Shown: piece by piece, positions 43,666 through 53,094 of the stretch | Numbering within the stretch: position 1 is the stretch's first letter | Layout of the letters: every line of letters starts with the position of its first letter | DNA from: DASZVN01 sp035547055 | GTDB taxonomy: Bacteria; Pseudomonadota; Alphaproteobacteria; Rhizobiales; Methylopilaceae | Assembly (NCBI GenBank): GCA_035547055.1 | Contig: DASZVN010000013.1 | Coordinates: forward strand, 1 to 55,278 | Direction: 5' to 3' | DNA length: 55,278 bases | Translations under genes and position numbers: made by a program | Notes under the pieces: model-generated | What the model was told of the DNA's origin: nothing | Seen by the model: the letters and a program-made list of their open reading frames with translations, nothing else | Databases searched by the model: none

Positions 43666-45189
43666 ATGGACAAGCCCAAGGGGCCCGATTTCGGCGCGGG
43701 CGTCGCGCTCGCCGAGCTGGCCGACGGCCAGATGCTCGCCGGCCATGTCGGCGACTCGGCGGTGCTGCTCGCCCGCCGGGGCGACGAGCTGTTCGCGCTC
43801 GATGCCCACTGCACCCACTACGGCGCGCCGCTGGCGAGCGGGCTGATCGTCGGCGATACCCTGCGCTGCCCCTGGCACCACGCCTGCTTCAGCCTCCGCA
43901 CTGGTGAGGCGCTGCGGGCGCCGGCGCTGGATTCGCTCGCCTCGTGGCGGGTCGAGCGGCAAGGCGAGACGATCTTCGTCCGCGAGAAGGCGCCGCCGCT
44001 GTCACGGCCGGCAATCGCCAAGGGTGCTGCCCCGGATGCGGTCGTGATCGTCGGCGGCGGCGCGGCCGGCAATGCCGCGGCCGAGATGCTGCGGCGTGAG
44101 GGCTATGACGGCCGCATTACGATGCTCAGCGCCGACAAGGACCTGCCGTGCGACCGGCCCAACCTCTCGAAGGGCTTTCTCGCCGGCAAGGCCGACGACG
44201 GCGCCAATACGCTGCGCTCGGCCGAGTTCTACCGCGACCACGGCATCGACGTCCGGCTCGGCACCCGCGTCGCCGCAATCGACACCGGGGCACGCCAGGT
44301 CGGCCTCGCCGACGGCGGCCGCGAGCCCTATGGCGCGCTCCTGCTCGCGACCGGGGCCGAGCCGGTCCGCCTCGACATTCCCGGCGCTGGGCTGCTGCAT
44401 GTCCATTATCTCCGCACCCACGCCGACGCGCGGGCGCTGGTGGCCGCGGCGGCTGCCGCGAAGCGCGCCGTCGTCATCGGCGCCAGCTTCATCGGGCTTG
44501 AGGTCGCAGCCTCGCTCCGCACCCGCGGCCTGGAGGTGGCGGTGGTCGCGCCCGACAAGGTGCTGATGGAGCGCGTGTTCGGTGCGGAGGTCGGCAACCT
44601 GGTGAAGAGCGTGCACGAGTCGAACGGCGTCGTCTTTCACCTCGGGACCACCGCAACCGCGATCGAGAGCGGCGCCGTGGCGCTCGCCGACGGGACGCGC
44701 CTCGACGCCGACCTCGTGGTGATCGGCATCGGCGTGCGGCCCGCGACGGCACTTGCCGAGCAGGCGGGTCTCGCCACCGACCGCGGCGTCACGGTCGACG
44801 CCTTTCTCGAAACCAGCGTGCCCGGCGTGTTCGCCGCCGGCGACATCGCGCGCTGGCCCGACCGGCTCACCGGCGAGCGGCTTCGCATCGAGCACTGGAT
44901 CGTGGCCGAGCGCCAGGGCCAGGCCGCGGCGAAGAACATCCTCGGCCGGAGCGAGCGCTTCGACGTCGAGGTGCCGTTCTTCTGGACCAACCAGTTCAAT
45001 TTCGGGCTGCGCTATGTCGGTCACGCGCCGCAATGGGATCGCGCCGAGATCGACGGCGACTTGGCCGACCGCCGTGCCGTCGTCACCTATCGCCGCGGCG
45101 GCAGGCGCCTCGCCGTCGCCACCATCCGCCGCGATCTCGACGCCCTGCGGGCAGAGGCGGAGATGGAGGCGGAGATCGCGACCGCGTGA
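43666..45189 (+). CDS. FAD-dependent reductase with N-terminal Rieske domain (AIF-like)
   Basis: 507 residues. Residues about 10-105 are a Rieske [2Fe-2S] domain: Cys49 and His51 (HCTHYGAPL) and Cys68 and His71 (CPWHHACFSL). The rest is a FAD/NAD disulfide-reductase fold: VVIVGGGAAGNAAAEMLRRE, LPCDRPNLSKGFLAGKA, LLLATGAEPVRL, VVIGASFIGLEVAASLRTRG and VFAAGDIARWPD. The same plan occurs in apoptosis-inducing-factor-like proteins and in some ferredoxin reductases of oxygenase systems. The electron acceptor is unknown. The upstream gene is divergent. Confidence 0.88.
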   Translation: MDKPKGPDFGAGVALAELADGQMLAGHVGDSAVLLARRGDELFALDAHCTHYGAPLASGLIVGDTLRCPWHHACFSLRTGEALRAPALDSLASWRVERQGETIFVREKAPPLSRPAIAKGAAPDAVVIVGGGAAGNAAAEMLRREGYDGRITMLSADKDLPCDRPNLSKGFLAGKADDGANTLRSAEFYRDHGIDVRLGTRVAAIDTGARQVGLADGGREPYGALLLATGAEPVRLDIPGAGLLHVHYLRTHADARALVAAAAAAKRAVVIGASFIGLEVAASLRTRGLEVAVVAPDKVLMERVFGAEVGNLVKSVHESNGVVFHLGTTATAIESGAVALADGTRLDADLVVIGIGVRPATALAEQAGLATDRGVTVDAFLETSVPGVFAAGDIARWPDRLTGERLRIEHWIVAERQGQAAAKNILGRSERFDVEVPFFWTNQFNFGLRYVGHAPQWDRAEIDGDLADRRAVVTYRRGGRRLAVATIRRDLDALRAEAEMEAEIATA

Positions 45190-45213
45190 CTCCGCTGGGC
45201 AGGCGCGCTCACC

Positions 45214-45963
45214 CTATTTTTGTTTGGCGGCCGCGACCGTCGCGGCGAGATCGCCGACGAAGGCGGGATCGGCATAAGCGCCGAGATCCGCGGGCCCGAA
45301 GGTCATCGGCACCGCGCAGGCCGCGCCCACATGGATGAAATCGGGCTGCACTACGAGGCCGCCTTTGGCCGCGTCGAGCCACAGGTCCACGCCATTGTCG
45401 AAGGATGTGTCGTCGGCGACGAAGTCCTTGCAGGCGTCGGTCTCGGGCGGGGCGACATAGCGGGCGCGGTAGAGCTTGACCAGCGTGGCAGATGCGGTCG
45501 CGCCATCGCGCGGCAGAAAGCCCGCCTTGAACACGGCGTTCCAGTCGAGCGCCTTGCCGTCCTCGAGGTCGAGAGTGACGGGGCTCGGCGCGTCCGTGGT
45601 CGGGTAGGCGGTCGCGCAGAAATAGCTCTGCCGCACGTCGATGGAGAGATAGCGCGCCGAGAGATAGGTCACGGCGATGGTCTCGCTGAAGCTGTCGGCC
45701 TCGGGCTTCTGGCGGGCCGCGCGAATCTGGTCGAGGCACTCTGCGCGCTGGCCGCGATCGGCCTTTTCCTGCCGGGCAAGCAACTGGTTGACCGCCCGCC
45801 TGACGGCAGCGCTCGTCCCCGTGACGATCCGGGGGTAGACGATCTTGCCCGCAGGGCTTCGCATCGGCCTGACCGTCAGGGGCGCGGCCGTGGCCGCCGC
45901 CGCGCCGAACAGCAGGGCCGCCGCCGCGGCCAGCGGGAGCACCCGCCGCGAGTTTGCGATCAT
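45214..45963 (-). CDS. Exported protein of unknown function (DUF3298/DUF4163-like)
   Basis: 249 residues. The signal peptide (RRVLPLAAAAALLFGAAAAT, cleavage at ATAA near 28) leads to a domain with IVTGTSAAVRRAVNQLLARQ, AVTYLSARYLSIDVRQSYFC, LDLEDGKALDWNAVF and VVQPDFIHVGAACAV. These are features of DUF3298-type periplasmic proteins, in which a beta sheet is followed by FTLxxGxxLxWxxLF. Cys residues are plausible disulfides. Function unknown. ATG 45963 (MIANSRRVLPL). Confidence 0.65.
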   Translation of the reverse strand: MIANSRRVLPLAAAAALLFGAAAATAAPLTVRPMRSPAGKIVYPRIVTGTSAAVRRAVNQLLARQEKADRGQRAECLDQIRAARQKPEADSFSETIAVTYLSARYLSIDVRQSYFCATAYPTTDAPSPVTLDLEDGKALDWNAVFKAGFLPRDGATASATLVKLYRARYVAPPETDACKDFVADDTSFDNGVDLWLDAAKGGLVVQPDFIHVGAACAVPMTFGPADLGAYADPAFVGDLAATVAAAKQK

Positions 45964-46045
45964 GGCGCAAGTTCTACCACGTCCGGCGTGCCGCGCCGCC
46001 GCGGCGGGCATGACGCGCACACCAAATTGCGAATATCGTTCCCGC

Positions 46046-46393
46046 ATGAGTCCGGAAACCTTCCACCGCGCGGTGCTCGCATTGCCGGGCGCGACGTTCG
46101 ACGTCAAATGGGGCGCCGACCGCTGCTACAGCGTCGGCGGCAAGTTGTTCGCCGTGACCGGACCGCTCGGCGATCCTGATCCGCACTTCAGCTTCAAGGC
46201 TTCGGACATCAGCTTCGTGCTTCTGACCGAGCAGGGCATCGCGCAGCCGACACCCTATCTCGCCCGTGCGAAGTGGGCGCAGATCAAACCGGATGCCCTG
46301 CCGGACGACCAGCTCGTCGCCTATCTCGTCGAGGCCCACCGCCTGGTCGCCGCCAAGCTCACGAAGAAGGCACGCGCCGCGCTCGGGATGTAG
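46046..46393 (+). CDS. MmcQ/YjbR family DNA-binding-fold protein
   Basis: 115 residues: MSPETFHRAVLALPGATFDV, KWGADRCYSVGGKLFAVTGP, then SFKASDISFVLLTEQGIAQP and a C-terminal helical stretch with LVEAHRLVAAKLTKKARAAL. The 'KWGxxxxxxVGGKxFA' pattern and CyaY-like fold are typical of MmcQ/YjbR. Function unknown. Divergent from the exported protein with an 82-base gap. Confidence 0.9.
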   Translation: MSPETFHRAVLALPGATFDVKWGADRCYSVGGKLFAVTGPLGDPDPHFSFKASDISFVLLTEQGIAQPTPYLARAKWAQIKPDALPDDQLVAYLVEAHRLVAAKLTKKARAALGM

Positions 46394-46586
46394 GGCTCGG
46401 CGGCCGATCGGCAGAAGAGCCGACTACTGCCGATGCGGTAGCCGGGCCCCTTCAGTGGTACTGCAATCGTCGGTTTACGCCGTTGCGGCCTCGACGGCCT
46501 TTCGCAAGGATGCAGGTGAGCCGGTTGGGCCGCTCGGTGTAGGCGCGGCCCGCGAAAGCACAAGAAATCCGGCGAAGGGCACGTCG

Positions 46587-47735
46587 ATGACTGCTGCGCA
46601 GCGGGGCGAATGGCCGTTTCTCGATTTTCTCCGCGCCACCTCCGCGCTGCTCGTCCTGTTCGGACACACCCGCAACTGGTTCTTCCTGAGCATTGCGTCG
46701 GTCGATCATCCCGGCCTCCTCCTGAAGGCGTTCTGGTTCCTGACCGTCGTCGAGCAGGAATCGGTCATCGTCTTCTTCGTGCTGAGCGGCTTCCTGGTCG
46801 GCGGCAGCATCGTCCGCGCCTGCGCCGCGGACCGCTTCAACCTCGCCGCCTATCTCACCGCCCGGTTCGCGCGCATCTACGTCGTGTTCCTGCCCGCGCT
46901 GGCGCTGACCTTCGTGATCTTCGCGGTGGGCGGGGCGCTGCTGCGCGATCCGGGCGGGGATGCGATCCGGCCGCTGTTCTCGGAGCGCCAGCTCGATTTC
47001 GGCGGGCTGCACCTGCTGCTCTGCCACCTCGCGGGCGTGCAGGGCTTTGCCTGTCCGGCCTGGAGCCAGAATCCGCCGCTGTGGTCGCTCGGCTATGAGT
47101 GGACGCTCTATCTCACGGCGCCCCTCCTGATCGGACTGTCGATGATGCAGCGCCCGCTCGCATGGCGGGTGGCCGGCGTCGTCCTGGTGGTCGCGATGCT
47201 GTTGGCGCTGTCGACCGATCTCGTCGACTGCCTGTTCTGGGTTTCGACCTGGTTCCTCGGGGTCGTGGCTGCCGTTCTGGCGAAGCGGGAGGTGCCGGTC
47301 CCGACCGCGCTCGGCGCCATCGGGCTCGGCGCGGCGGTGGCAGCGGTCGCGGTGGCACGGCTGCAATTTGCGCCGGTGCTCCTCACCCACGAGATCATCG
47401 CGCTCGGCGTCGCGCTGGCGATGTCCTGCCGCGGCATCATCGGCCTCAGCATCCTGCCGCGCTTCTTCCGCTGGCTCGCCGGCTTCTCGTTCTCGCTCTA
47501 CGCGACCCACCTGCCGGTGGTGTTCCTGTCGATCGCGCTGCTGCAGAGCTGGGGCTTCCCCACCAACAAGGTGGCGCCGGGCCCTGTCCCGTTCGTCGAG
47601 TTCGGCGTGACCGTGCTCGCCGCGATGGTGGTTGCCTACCTCTTCTCGCTGGTCACCGAGCGCCAGACCGACCGGCTGCGGATGCTGCTGTCGCAGGCGC
47701 GAGGCCCGGCGCGGCCGGCGCTGGCTGCCGGCTAG
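46587..47735 (+). CDS. Membrane acyltransferase family 3 protein
   Basis: 382 residues with about ten hydrophobic segments. WPFLDFLRATSALLVLFGHT contains the family motif R-x10-H (Arg23... His33 region), then FFVLSGFLVGGSIV (the SGF motif) and RFARIYVVFLPALALTF. The C-terminal ARG-rich tail is cytoplasmic. Such proteins O-acylate sugars of LPS, exopolysaccharide or peptidoglycan. Target unknown. It overlaps the oppositely oriented MmgE/PrpD gene by 4 bases at the 3' end. Confidence 0.9.
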   Translation: MTAAQRGEWPFLDFLRATSALLVLFGHTRNWFFLSIASVDHPGLLLKAFWFLTVVEQESVIVFFVLSGFLVGGSIVRACAADRFNLAAYLTARFARIYVVFLPALALTFVIFAVGGALLRDPGGDAIRPLFSERQLDFGGLHLLLCHLAGVQGFACPAWSQNPPLWSLGYEWTLYLTAPLLIGLSMMQRPLAWRVAGVVLVVAMLLALSTDLVDCLFWVSTWFLGVVAAVLAKREVPVPTALGAIGLGAAVAAVAVARLQFAPVLLTHEIIALGVALAMSCRGIIGLSILPRFFRWLAGFSFSLYATHLPVVFLSIALLQSWGFPTNKVAPGPVPFVEFGVTVLAAMVVAYLFSLVTERQTDRLRMLLSQARGPARPALAAG

Positions 47736-49117
47736 GCTGGCGCCGCCTGCGGTCGCGCCAGCGCGAGCACATCGCCGAGCGCGGGTGCCGCGTCGAGGTC
47801 CAGGAACGCGCTGGCGAAGCGGGCGGCGCCTGCGCCCAGCACCGGCTCCGCCAAGGTCAGGAACTTGGCGCGGATGGCGTCGTCGTCCGGGAAGCTGCCG
47901 GGCTCGCCGGAGGGGTCCGGCACGAGCCGCTCGAACGTATCCGCCTTCGTCACGATGCGGACGTGGGCGCCGAAAGGATGATGGCGGCCGGCGAGGGCGG
48001 GGTCCTCCGCGACCGTCACGCGCTCGGCCAGCCGTCCGATCGCGGGATCGCCGAGCCGGGCGTAGTCGTCCCAGCCGAAGGCGCCCCGGTCGAGGGCGAC
48101 CGCGGCCGTAAAGAACATCGAGAACTGGCCTTCGACCACGTTCCTGGGATGGCGCTTCAAGTCCGGCGGATCGGCGGTGAGCACGATGCCGTTCCTGTGC
48201 AGGCCGATCTCGACGCGCTCTACCGCGTCCGCGGACAAGGCATGCTCGCGACGGAGCGCGAGGAGGCCGTCGAGCGCGGCATGGGCATAGCGGCAGCACG
48301 GATAGGGCTTCACCCCGATCTTCAGAGTCTCGTAGTCGACGCCGAGGCCGGCGACGGCGCGGTCCGGGTCGGCGCCGTCGCTGTAGCCCCTGAGGAAGCC
48401 GTGCTGGCCTTCGATCGCCGCGGCGGCGCCGCGAAAACCCTCGCGGGCGAGCGTCGCCGCGATCAGCCCGTTCATCGCCGCCGCGCCGACCTGGAAGCGC
48501 TTGTTCCAGGCGCCGTTCTCGAGGAATTGCAGCGAGCCTGCGGCCTGGCTCGCGGCAATGCCGAACGCTGCGACCAGCCTTTCCGCGTCGAGTCCGAGCA
48601 GCTTTCCTGCCGCTGCGGCGGCACCGAAGGTGCCGGCCGTCGCGGTGGGATGGAAGCCGCGGGCGTAGTGCGCCGTCGGATCGAGGGCGAGGCCGAGCCG
48701 GCAGCAGACCTCGTAGCCGGCGACGATCGCGGCAACGACGTCGGCCCCGGCGGCGCCCGTCATCTCGGCTGCGGCGAGCGCGGCGGGCACCACCGGCGCG
48801 CTGGGGTGGAGCGAGCTTGCGGCGTGGGTGTCGTCGAAATCGAGCGAATGGCCGAGCGTGCCGTTGAGCAGCGCCGCGGCGGCAGCAGGATAGCGGCGGG
48901 CATCGCCCATGACGGTCGCCTCGCCCGGGCCGGCGAGGCCGAGCGCCGCCATCGCGGCCAGCACCGCCGGGGTCGATTCCGCCTCGGCCCTGGCGCGCAC
49001 CGCGCTGCCGAGGAAATCGAGCGCCAACGCCGTGGCGCGCCGGACCACCGCCGGCGGCAGGCCGGCGAAGCTGACGGCGGCGACGTAGCCTGCGATGCGG
49101 GCGGTTTCCTCGGCCAT
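47732..49117 (-). CDS. MmgE/PrpD family protein
   Basis: A 461-residue dehydratase/decarboxylase-type protein; family members act on 2-methylcitrate, cis-aconitate or related tricarboxylates. GTLGHSLDFDDTHAASSLHP, FHPTATAGTFGAAAAAGKLL, GSLQFLENGAWNKRFQVGAA and KPYPCCRYAHAALDGLLALR are the family signatures. No other propionate genes are nearby, so the substrate is open. GAGGAG five bases before ATG 49117 makes this the start; ATG 49147 is a longer alternative. Confidence 0.9.
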   Translation of the reverse strand: MAEETARIAGYVAAVSFAGLPPAVVRRATALALDFLGSAVRARAEAESTPAVLAAMAALGLAGPGEATVMGDARRYPAAAAALLNGTLGHSLDFDDTHAASSLHPSAPVVPAALAAAEMTGAAGADVVAAIVAGYEVCCRLGLALDPTAHYARGFHPTATAGTFGAAAAAGKLLGLDAERLVAAFGIAASQAAGSLQFLENGAWNKRFQVGAAAMNGLIAATLAREGFRGAAAAIEGQHGFLRGYSDGADPDRAVAGLGVDYETLKIGVKPYPCCRYAHAALDGLLALRREHALSADAVERVEIGLHRNGIVLTADPPDLKRHPRNVVEGQFSMFFTAAVALDRGAFGWDDYARLGDPAIGRLAERVTVAEDPALAGRHHPFGAHVRIVTKADTFERLVPDPSGEPGSFPDDDAIRAKFLTLAEPVLGAGAARFASAFLDLDAAPALGDVLALARPQAAPA

Positions 49118-49215
49118 GGCGGCTCCTCGGGACTCGCCTGAGGTCATCACGGATCGCCGGCGTGCGCTACCGCGATCGCCTTGCAGCGGCCCGGCGGGCC
49201 GGCCAAGGTGCGGCG

Positions 49216-52155
49216 ATGTCCGATGCCGCGCTCGATCTCGACCCGAACAGCCTCGCCGCCCGTCTCTCGCCTGCGGCCCGGCCGGACGATCCAAAGGCGG
49301 CGGCCGCCAGGGTCGCCGCGCTTGCCGCCGATCCGGCGCTTGCGCCTCTCCTCGCCGCCGCTCCCGCCGTGGAGGTGCTGCTTGCCGCCGTCGCCGACGG
49401 CTCGCCGTTCCTGTGGCAGCTCGCCGCGGCGGCGCCGGAGCGCCTCGCCCGGCTATTGGAGGCGCCGCCCGAGGCGACTGTCGAGCGGCTGATGACCGCC
49501 GCCCACGGCGCGACCGCCGCGCCCGACGAGGCGACGGCGATGCGGGTCCTCCGGCAGGCGCGGCAGGAGATGGCGCTCGCCGTCGCGCTGGCGGATATCG
49601 GCGGCGCCTGGGAGGTGCCGGCCGTCACCGGCGCGCTGAGCGGCTTCGCCGACGCAGCTTTGCAGGGTGCGCTCGGCTTCGTCCTGGCCGAGGCGGCGCG
49701 CGGCGGCCCGTTCCGCCCGCAGAACCCGGCCGATCCGGCGGCCGGCTCCGGCGTCGTGGTCATCGCGATGGGCAAGGCGGGCGCGGGCGAGCTGAACTAC
49801 TCGTCCGACATCGACCTCATGGTGTTCTATGATCCCGGCGTGGCGCCGCTCGCGCCGGGAATCGAGCCGGCGCCGTTCTTCGTCCGCGCGACGCAACGGC
49901 TGGTGAAGCTCCTCCAGGAGCGCACCGCCGACGGCTACGTCTTCCGCACCGACCTTCGCCTCCGGCCAGACCCGGCCTCGACCGCCGTCGCCATCTCGCG
50001 CGAGGCCGCGCTGTCCTACTACGAGAGCGTCGGCCAGAACTGGGAGCGCGCGGCAATGCTGAAGGCGCGGCCGGCGGCGGGCGATCTCGCGCTGGGCGAG
50101 GCGCTGCTGGCCGATCTCGCGCCTTTCGTCTGGCGCAAATATCTCGATTTCGGCGCCATCGCCGACGTGCACGCGATGAAGCGCCAGATCCACGTCCACC
50201 GCGGCCACGGCGCGATCGCGGTCGAGGGCCACAACGTCAAGCTCGGCCGCGGCGGCATCCGCGAGATCGAGTTCTTCGTGCAGACCCAGCAGCTCGTCGC
50301 CGGCGGACGCAACCCGGCGCTGCGGGTCCGCGGCACGGAGGCGGCACTGGTCCGCCTCCACGACGCCGGCTGGATCGACGCAAAGGCCCGGGACGAGCTG
50401 ACCGAGGCCTACCGCCTTCTCCGCACCGTCGAGCACCGCCTGCAGATGGTGGCCGACGAGCAGACCCACACGCTGCCGGCCGATCCCGCGGCACTCGACC
50501 GCTTCGCGAAGTTCCTCGGCTTCGCCGGGCGCGACGCCTTCGCCGCCGTGCTGACCGGGCACATGGAGCGGGTTCAGGGCCACTATGCCCGCCTGTTCGA
50601 GGATGCGCCGCCGCTCGCCGCCGCCGGCGGCAGCCTGGTCTTCACCGGCGAGGAGGACGACCCCGAGACGCTGGGCACGCTGTCGCGGATGGGCTTTGCC
50701 GAGCCGAAGATGGTGTCGGCGCTGGTCCGCGGCTGGCACCACGGCCATATCCCGGCGACGCGCTCGGCCCGGGCGCGGGAGCTCCTCACCGAGCTGCTGC
50801 CCGCGCTGCTCGATGCGGTCGGCCGCACCGCTGCGCCCGACCAGGCGCTCCGCATCCTCGACCGGGTGCTGGCCCGGCTTCCGGCCGGGATCGAGTTCTT
50901 CTCTCTGCTGCGCTCGAACCCCGGCTTTCTCGGCCTTCTCGCCGACGCCCTCGGCACCGCGCCCCGGCTCGGCGAAATGGTGGCGAAGCGGCCGCACGTC
51001 CTCGACGCGCTCCTGGAGCCGGCGTTCTTCGCGCGGGTGCCCGACCGCGCGGAGCTCGCCGCCCGGCTGGCCGCGGCGCTGGCCGAGGCGCGGGGCTACG
51101 AGGATCTGCTCGACCGGGCCCGCATCTTCGGCCAGGAGCAGGCGGTCCTGGTCGGGTTCCGCGTGCTCGCCGGCCAGATCGGCGCCGACCGCGCCGGCTT
51201 CGCCTTCGCCGATCTCGCCGAAGCCGCCGTCGACGCCCTTTATCGCGCTGCGCTCGCCGAGCTGGAGCGCGCCCATGGCCGGGTGCCGGGCGCGCGGGCA
51301 GCGGTCGTCGCGCTCGGCAAGCTGGGCGGCCGCGAGATCACCGCCGCTTCGGACCTCGACCTCATCCTGATCTACGACCACCCGGACGAAGCCGTGCTCT
51401 CCGATGGGCCGCGGCCGCTTGCGCCGAGCCAGTATTTCGCGCGGCTGACGCAGCGGCTGATCGCGGCGCTCTCCGCGCCGACGGCGGAAGGGCGGCTCTA
51501 CGAGGTCGACATGCGGCTGCGCCCGTCGGGTCGCTCCGGGCCGCTGGCGACGCGCCTCGCCGCGTTCGAGGCGTACCAGGCCGGCGAGGCCTGGACCTGG
51601 GAGCACATGGCGCTGACCCGCGCCCGCCCGATCGCGGGCGATCCGGCGATGCAGGCCGAGGTCGCGGCCATCGTCGCGGCGGTGCTGCGGCGGCCGCGCG
51701 AGCCGGCCGCGGTCGCCCGCGACGTCGTCGAGATGCGCGAGAGGCTGGGCAGCGAGAAGGGCGAAGACCAGCCTTGGGACCTGAAATACGCCAAAGGCGG
51801 GCTGGTCGACCTCGAATTCATCGCCCAATACCTCGAGCTGGCGCACGCGCACGCTCACCCCGCGATCCTTCACACCGGGACCGCCGCCGTGCTCCAGGCG
51901 GCGCGCGCCGAAGGCCTGATCGGCGAGGGCGACTGGGAGCTGCTCGGCGAGGCGACCCGCCTGCAGCACGACCTGACCCAGGTGCTGCGCCTCTGCGTCG
52001 ACGGCCGGTTCGAGCCGGCCGAGGCCGGTGCCGGCCTCCGCGCGATGCTCGCCCGGGCCGGCCACGTCCCCGATTTCGCGACGCTGGAAGCGCTGCTGCG
52101 CGATACCCAGGCCGAGGTGCGGGCTGCGTTCGGCCGCCTGGTTGGCGGCAGTTGA
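49216..52155 (+). CDS. glnE: Bifunctional glutamine synthetase adenylyltransferase/adenylyl-removing enzyme
   Basis: About 979 residues. Two nucleotidyltransferase domains adenylylate (C-terminal) or de-adenylylate (N-terminal) glutamine synthetase in response to PII. N-terminal active site: MGKAGAGELNYSSDIDLMVF (about 180-205). C-terminal active site: LGKLGGREITAASDLDLILI (about 697-720). In between is the PII-responsive helical region. The start is uncertain: ATG 49216 follows AAGGTG with five bases spacing; GTG 49162 is an in-frame alternative adding 18 residues. Confidence 0.95.
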   Translation: MSDAALDLDPNSLAARLSPAARPDDPKAAAARVAALAADPALAPLLAAAPAVEVLLAAVADGSPFLWQLAAAAPERLARLLEAPPEATVERLMTAAHGATAAPDEATAMRVLRQARQEMALAVALADIGGAWEVPAVTGALSGFADAALQGALGFVLAEAARGGPFRPQNPADPAAGSGVVVIAMGKAGAGELNYSSDIDLMVFYDPGVAPLAPGIEPAPFFVRATQRLVKLLQERTADGYVFRTDLRLRPDPASTAVAISREAALSYYESVGQNWERAAMLKARPAAGDLALGEALLADLAPFVWRKYLDFGAIADVHAMKRQIHVHRGHGAIAVEGHNVKLGRGGIREIEFFVQTQQLVAGGRNPALRVRGTEAALVRLHDAGWIDAKARDELTEAYRLLRTVEHRLQMVADEQTHTLPADPAALDRFAKFLGFAGRDAFAAVLTGHMERVQGHYARLFEDAPPLAAAGGSLVFTGEEDDPETLGTLSRMGFAEPKMVSALVRGWHHGHIPATRSARARELLTELLPALLDAVGRTAAPDQALRILDRVLARLPAGIEFFSLLRSNPGFLGLLADALGTAPRLGEMVAKRPHVLDALLEPAFFARVPDRAELAARLAAALAEARGYEDLLDRARIFGQEQAVLVGFRVLAGQIGADRAGFAFADLAEAAVDALYRAALAELERAHGRVPGARAAVVALGKLGGREITAASDLDLILIYDHPDEAVLSDGPRPLAPSQYFARLTQRLIAALSAPTAEGRLYEVDMRLRPSGRSGPLATRLAAFEAYQAGEAWTWEHMALTRARPIAGDPAMQAEVAAIVAAVLRRPREPAAVARDVVEMRERLGSEKGEDQPWDLKYAKGGLVDLEFIAQYLELAHAHAHPAILHTGTAAVLQAARAEGLIGEGDWELLGEATRLQHDLTQVLRLCVDGRFEPAEAGAGLRAMLARAGHVPDFATLEALLRDTQAEVRAAFGRLVGGS

Positions 52156-52176
52156 TCGCTCTTTCGGGAGATGCCG

Positions 52177-52977
52177 ATGCTCGAACTCTACCACCACGGC
52201 TCGTCGGTCTGCGCGGCGAAGGTCCGCTTTGCCATGGCGGAGAAGCGGCTGCCCTGGACCGGGCATTACGTGGACATCCTCGCCGGCGAGCAATTCACGC
52301 CCGAATTTCTCGCAATCAACCCCAAGGCGGTCGTCCCGGTGCTGATCCACGACTGCACGATCATCCCGGAATCGACGGTCATCTGCGAATATGTCGAGGA
52401 AACCTTTCCCGAGAACCCGATCTATCCGGCGGCGGCGGTCGATCGGGCAAGGGTCCGCATCTGGACCAAGGCGGTCGACGAGGAGCTGCATCCCGCCTGC
52501 TCGGCGCTGACCTATGTCGTCTCACATCGCCACACCATCATCCGCAACGGCGTCGGCAGCTTCGAGGAATTCATGCAGGCTGGCGCGGCCGAGGGCACGG
52601 CGGCGCGCGCGCTCAAGTGGCAGTGGCTGCAACAGGGCATCGCCGCGCCCGGTGCGGCCGACAAAGTGCGCCTCTATGACGGCTATCTGCACAAGATGGA
52701 GGAGGCGCTCGGCGACAGCGCGTGGCTGGTCGGTGACGGGCTGACGATGGCCGACATTGCACTGGCGCCCTACGTGAATCGCCTCTCGGCGCTGGCGATG
52801 GAGCCGCTCTGGCGCGGCGGCCGCCTGCCGCGGGTCGAGCGCTGGTTCGATCGTCTGCGCGAGCGGCCGACGTTCAGGCCGGCCTTCGTCGACTGGATGC
52901 CGGCCGATCTCGCCGCTGAGATGCATGCCAACGGCGAGAGGTCGTTGCCGGAGGTCCGCGCAATGATTGCCGGATAG
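52177..52977 (+). CDS. Glutathione S-transferase family protein
   Basis: 266 residues. The N-terminal thioredoxin fold begins LELYHHGSSVCAAKVRFAMA (catalytic Ser/Cys region), then FTPEFLAINPKAVVPVLIHD and PESTVICEYVEETFP, the glutathione-binding cis-Pro and acidic loop. The C-terminal helical domain contains GDGLTMADIALAPYVNRLSA. The long middle (HRHTIIRNGVGSFEEFMQAG) is more than the usual 200-residue GSTs. GGGAG is six bases before ATG 52177 but adjacent to ATG 52171, so 52177 is preferred. Confidence 0.92.
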   Translation: MLELYHHGSSVCAAKVRFAMAEKRLPWTGHYVDILAGEQFTPEFLAINPKAVVPVLIHDCTIIPESTVICEYVEETFPENPIYPAAAVDRARVRIWTKAVDEELHPACSALTYVVSHRHTIIRNGVGSFEEFMQAGAAEGTAARALKWQWLQQGIAAPGAADKVRLYDGYLHKMEEALGDSAWLVGDGLTMADIALAPYVNRLSALAMEPLWRGGRLPRVERWFDRLRERPTFRPAFVDWMPADLAAEMHANGERSLPEVRAMIAG

Positions 52978-52983
52978 ACACGG

Positions 52984-53088
52984 CCGTCGTTGCGAGCCAA
53001 AGCAGCGAAAGCAACGCAATCCGGGACCGAAGGCAACCGCGCTCACGGCCTGCGGATTGTCTTGTCGCTTTGCTCTACGGCGATGGCG
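52984..53088. repeat. Palindromic intergenic repeat, family A, diverged copy
   Basis: CCGTCGTTGCGAGCCAAAGC continues AGCGAAAGCAACGCAATCCGGG; the right arm is GCGGATTGTCTTGTCGCTTTGCTCTACGGCGATGGCG. It has the family A plan with many substitutions. It lies between the convergent GST and parC genes and ends 6 bases from the parC stop. Confidence 0.65.
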
Positions 53089-53094
53089 AACCAG

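Noticed and set aside
49453..52491. Leftward frame of about 1010 codons opposite glnE
   Set aside because: Antisense artefact of high GC; glnE on the plus strand has both nucleotidyltransferase motifs.
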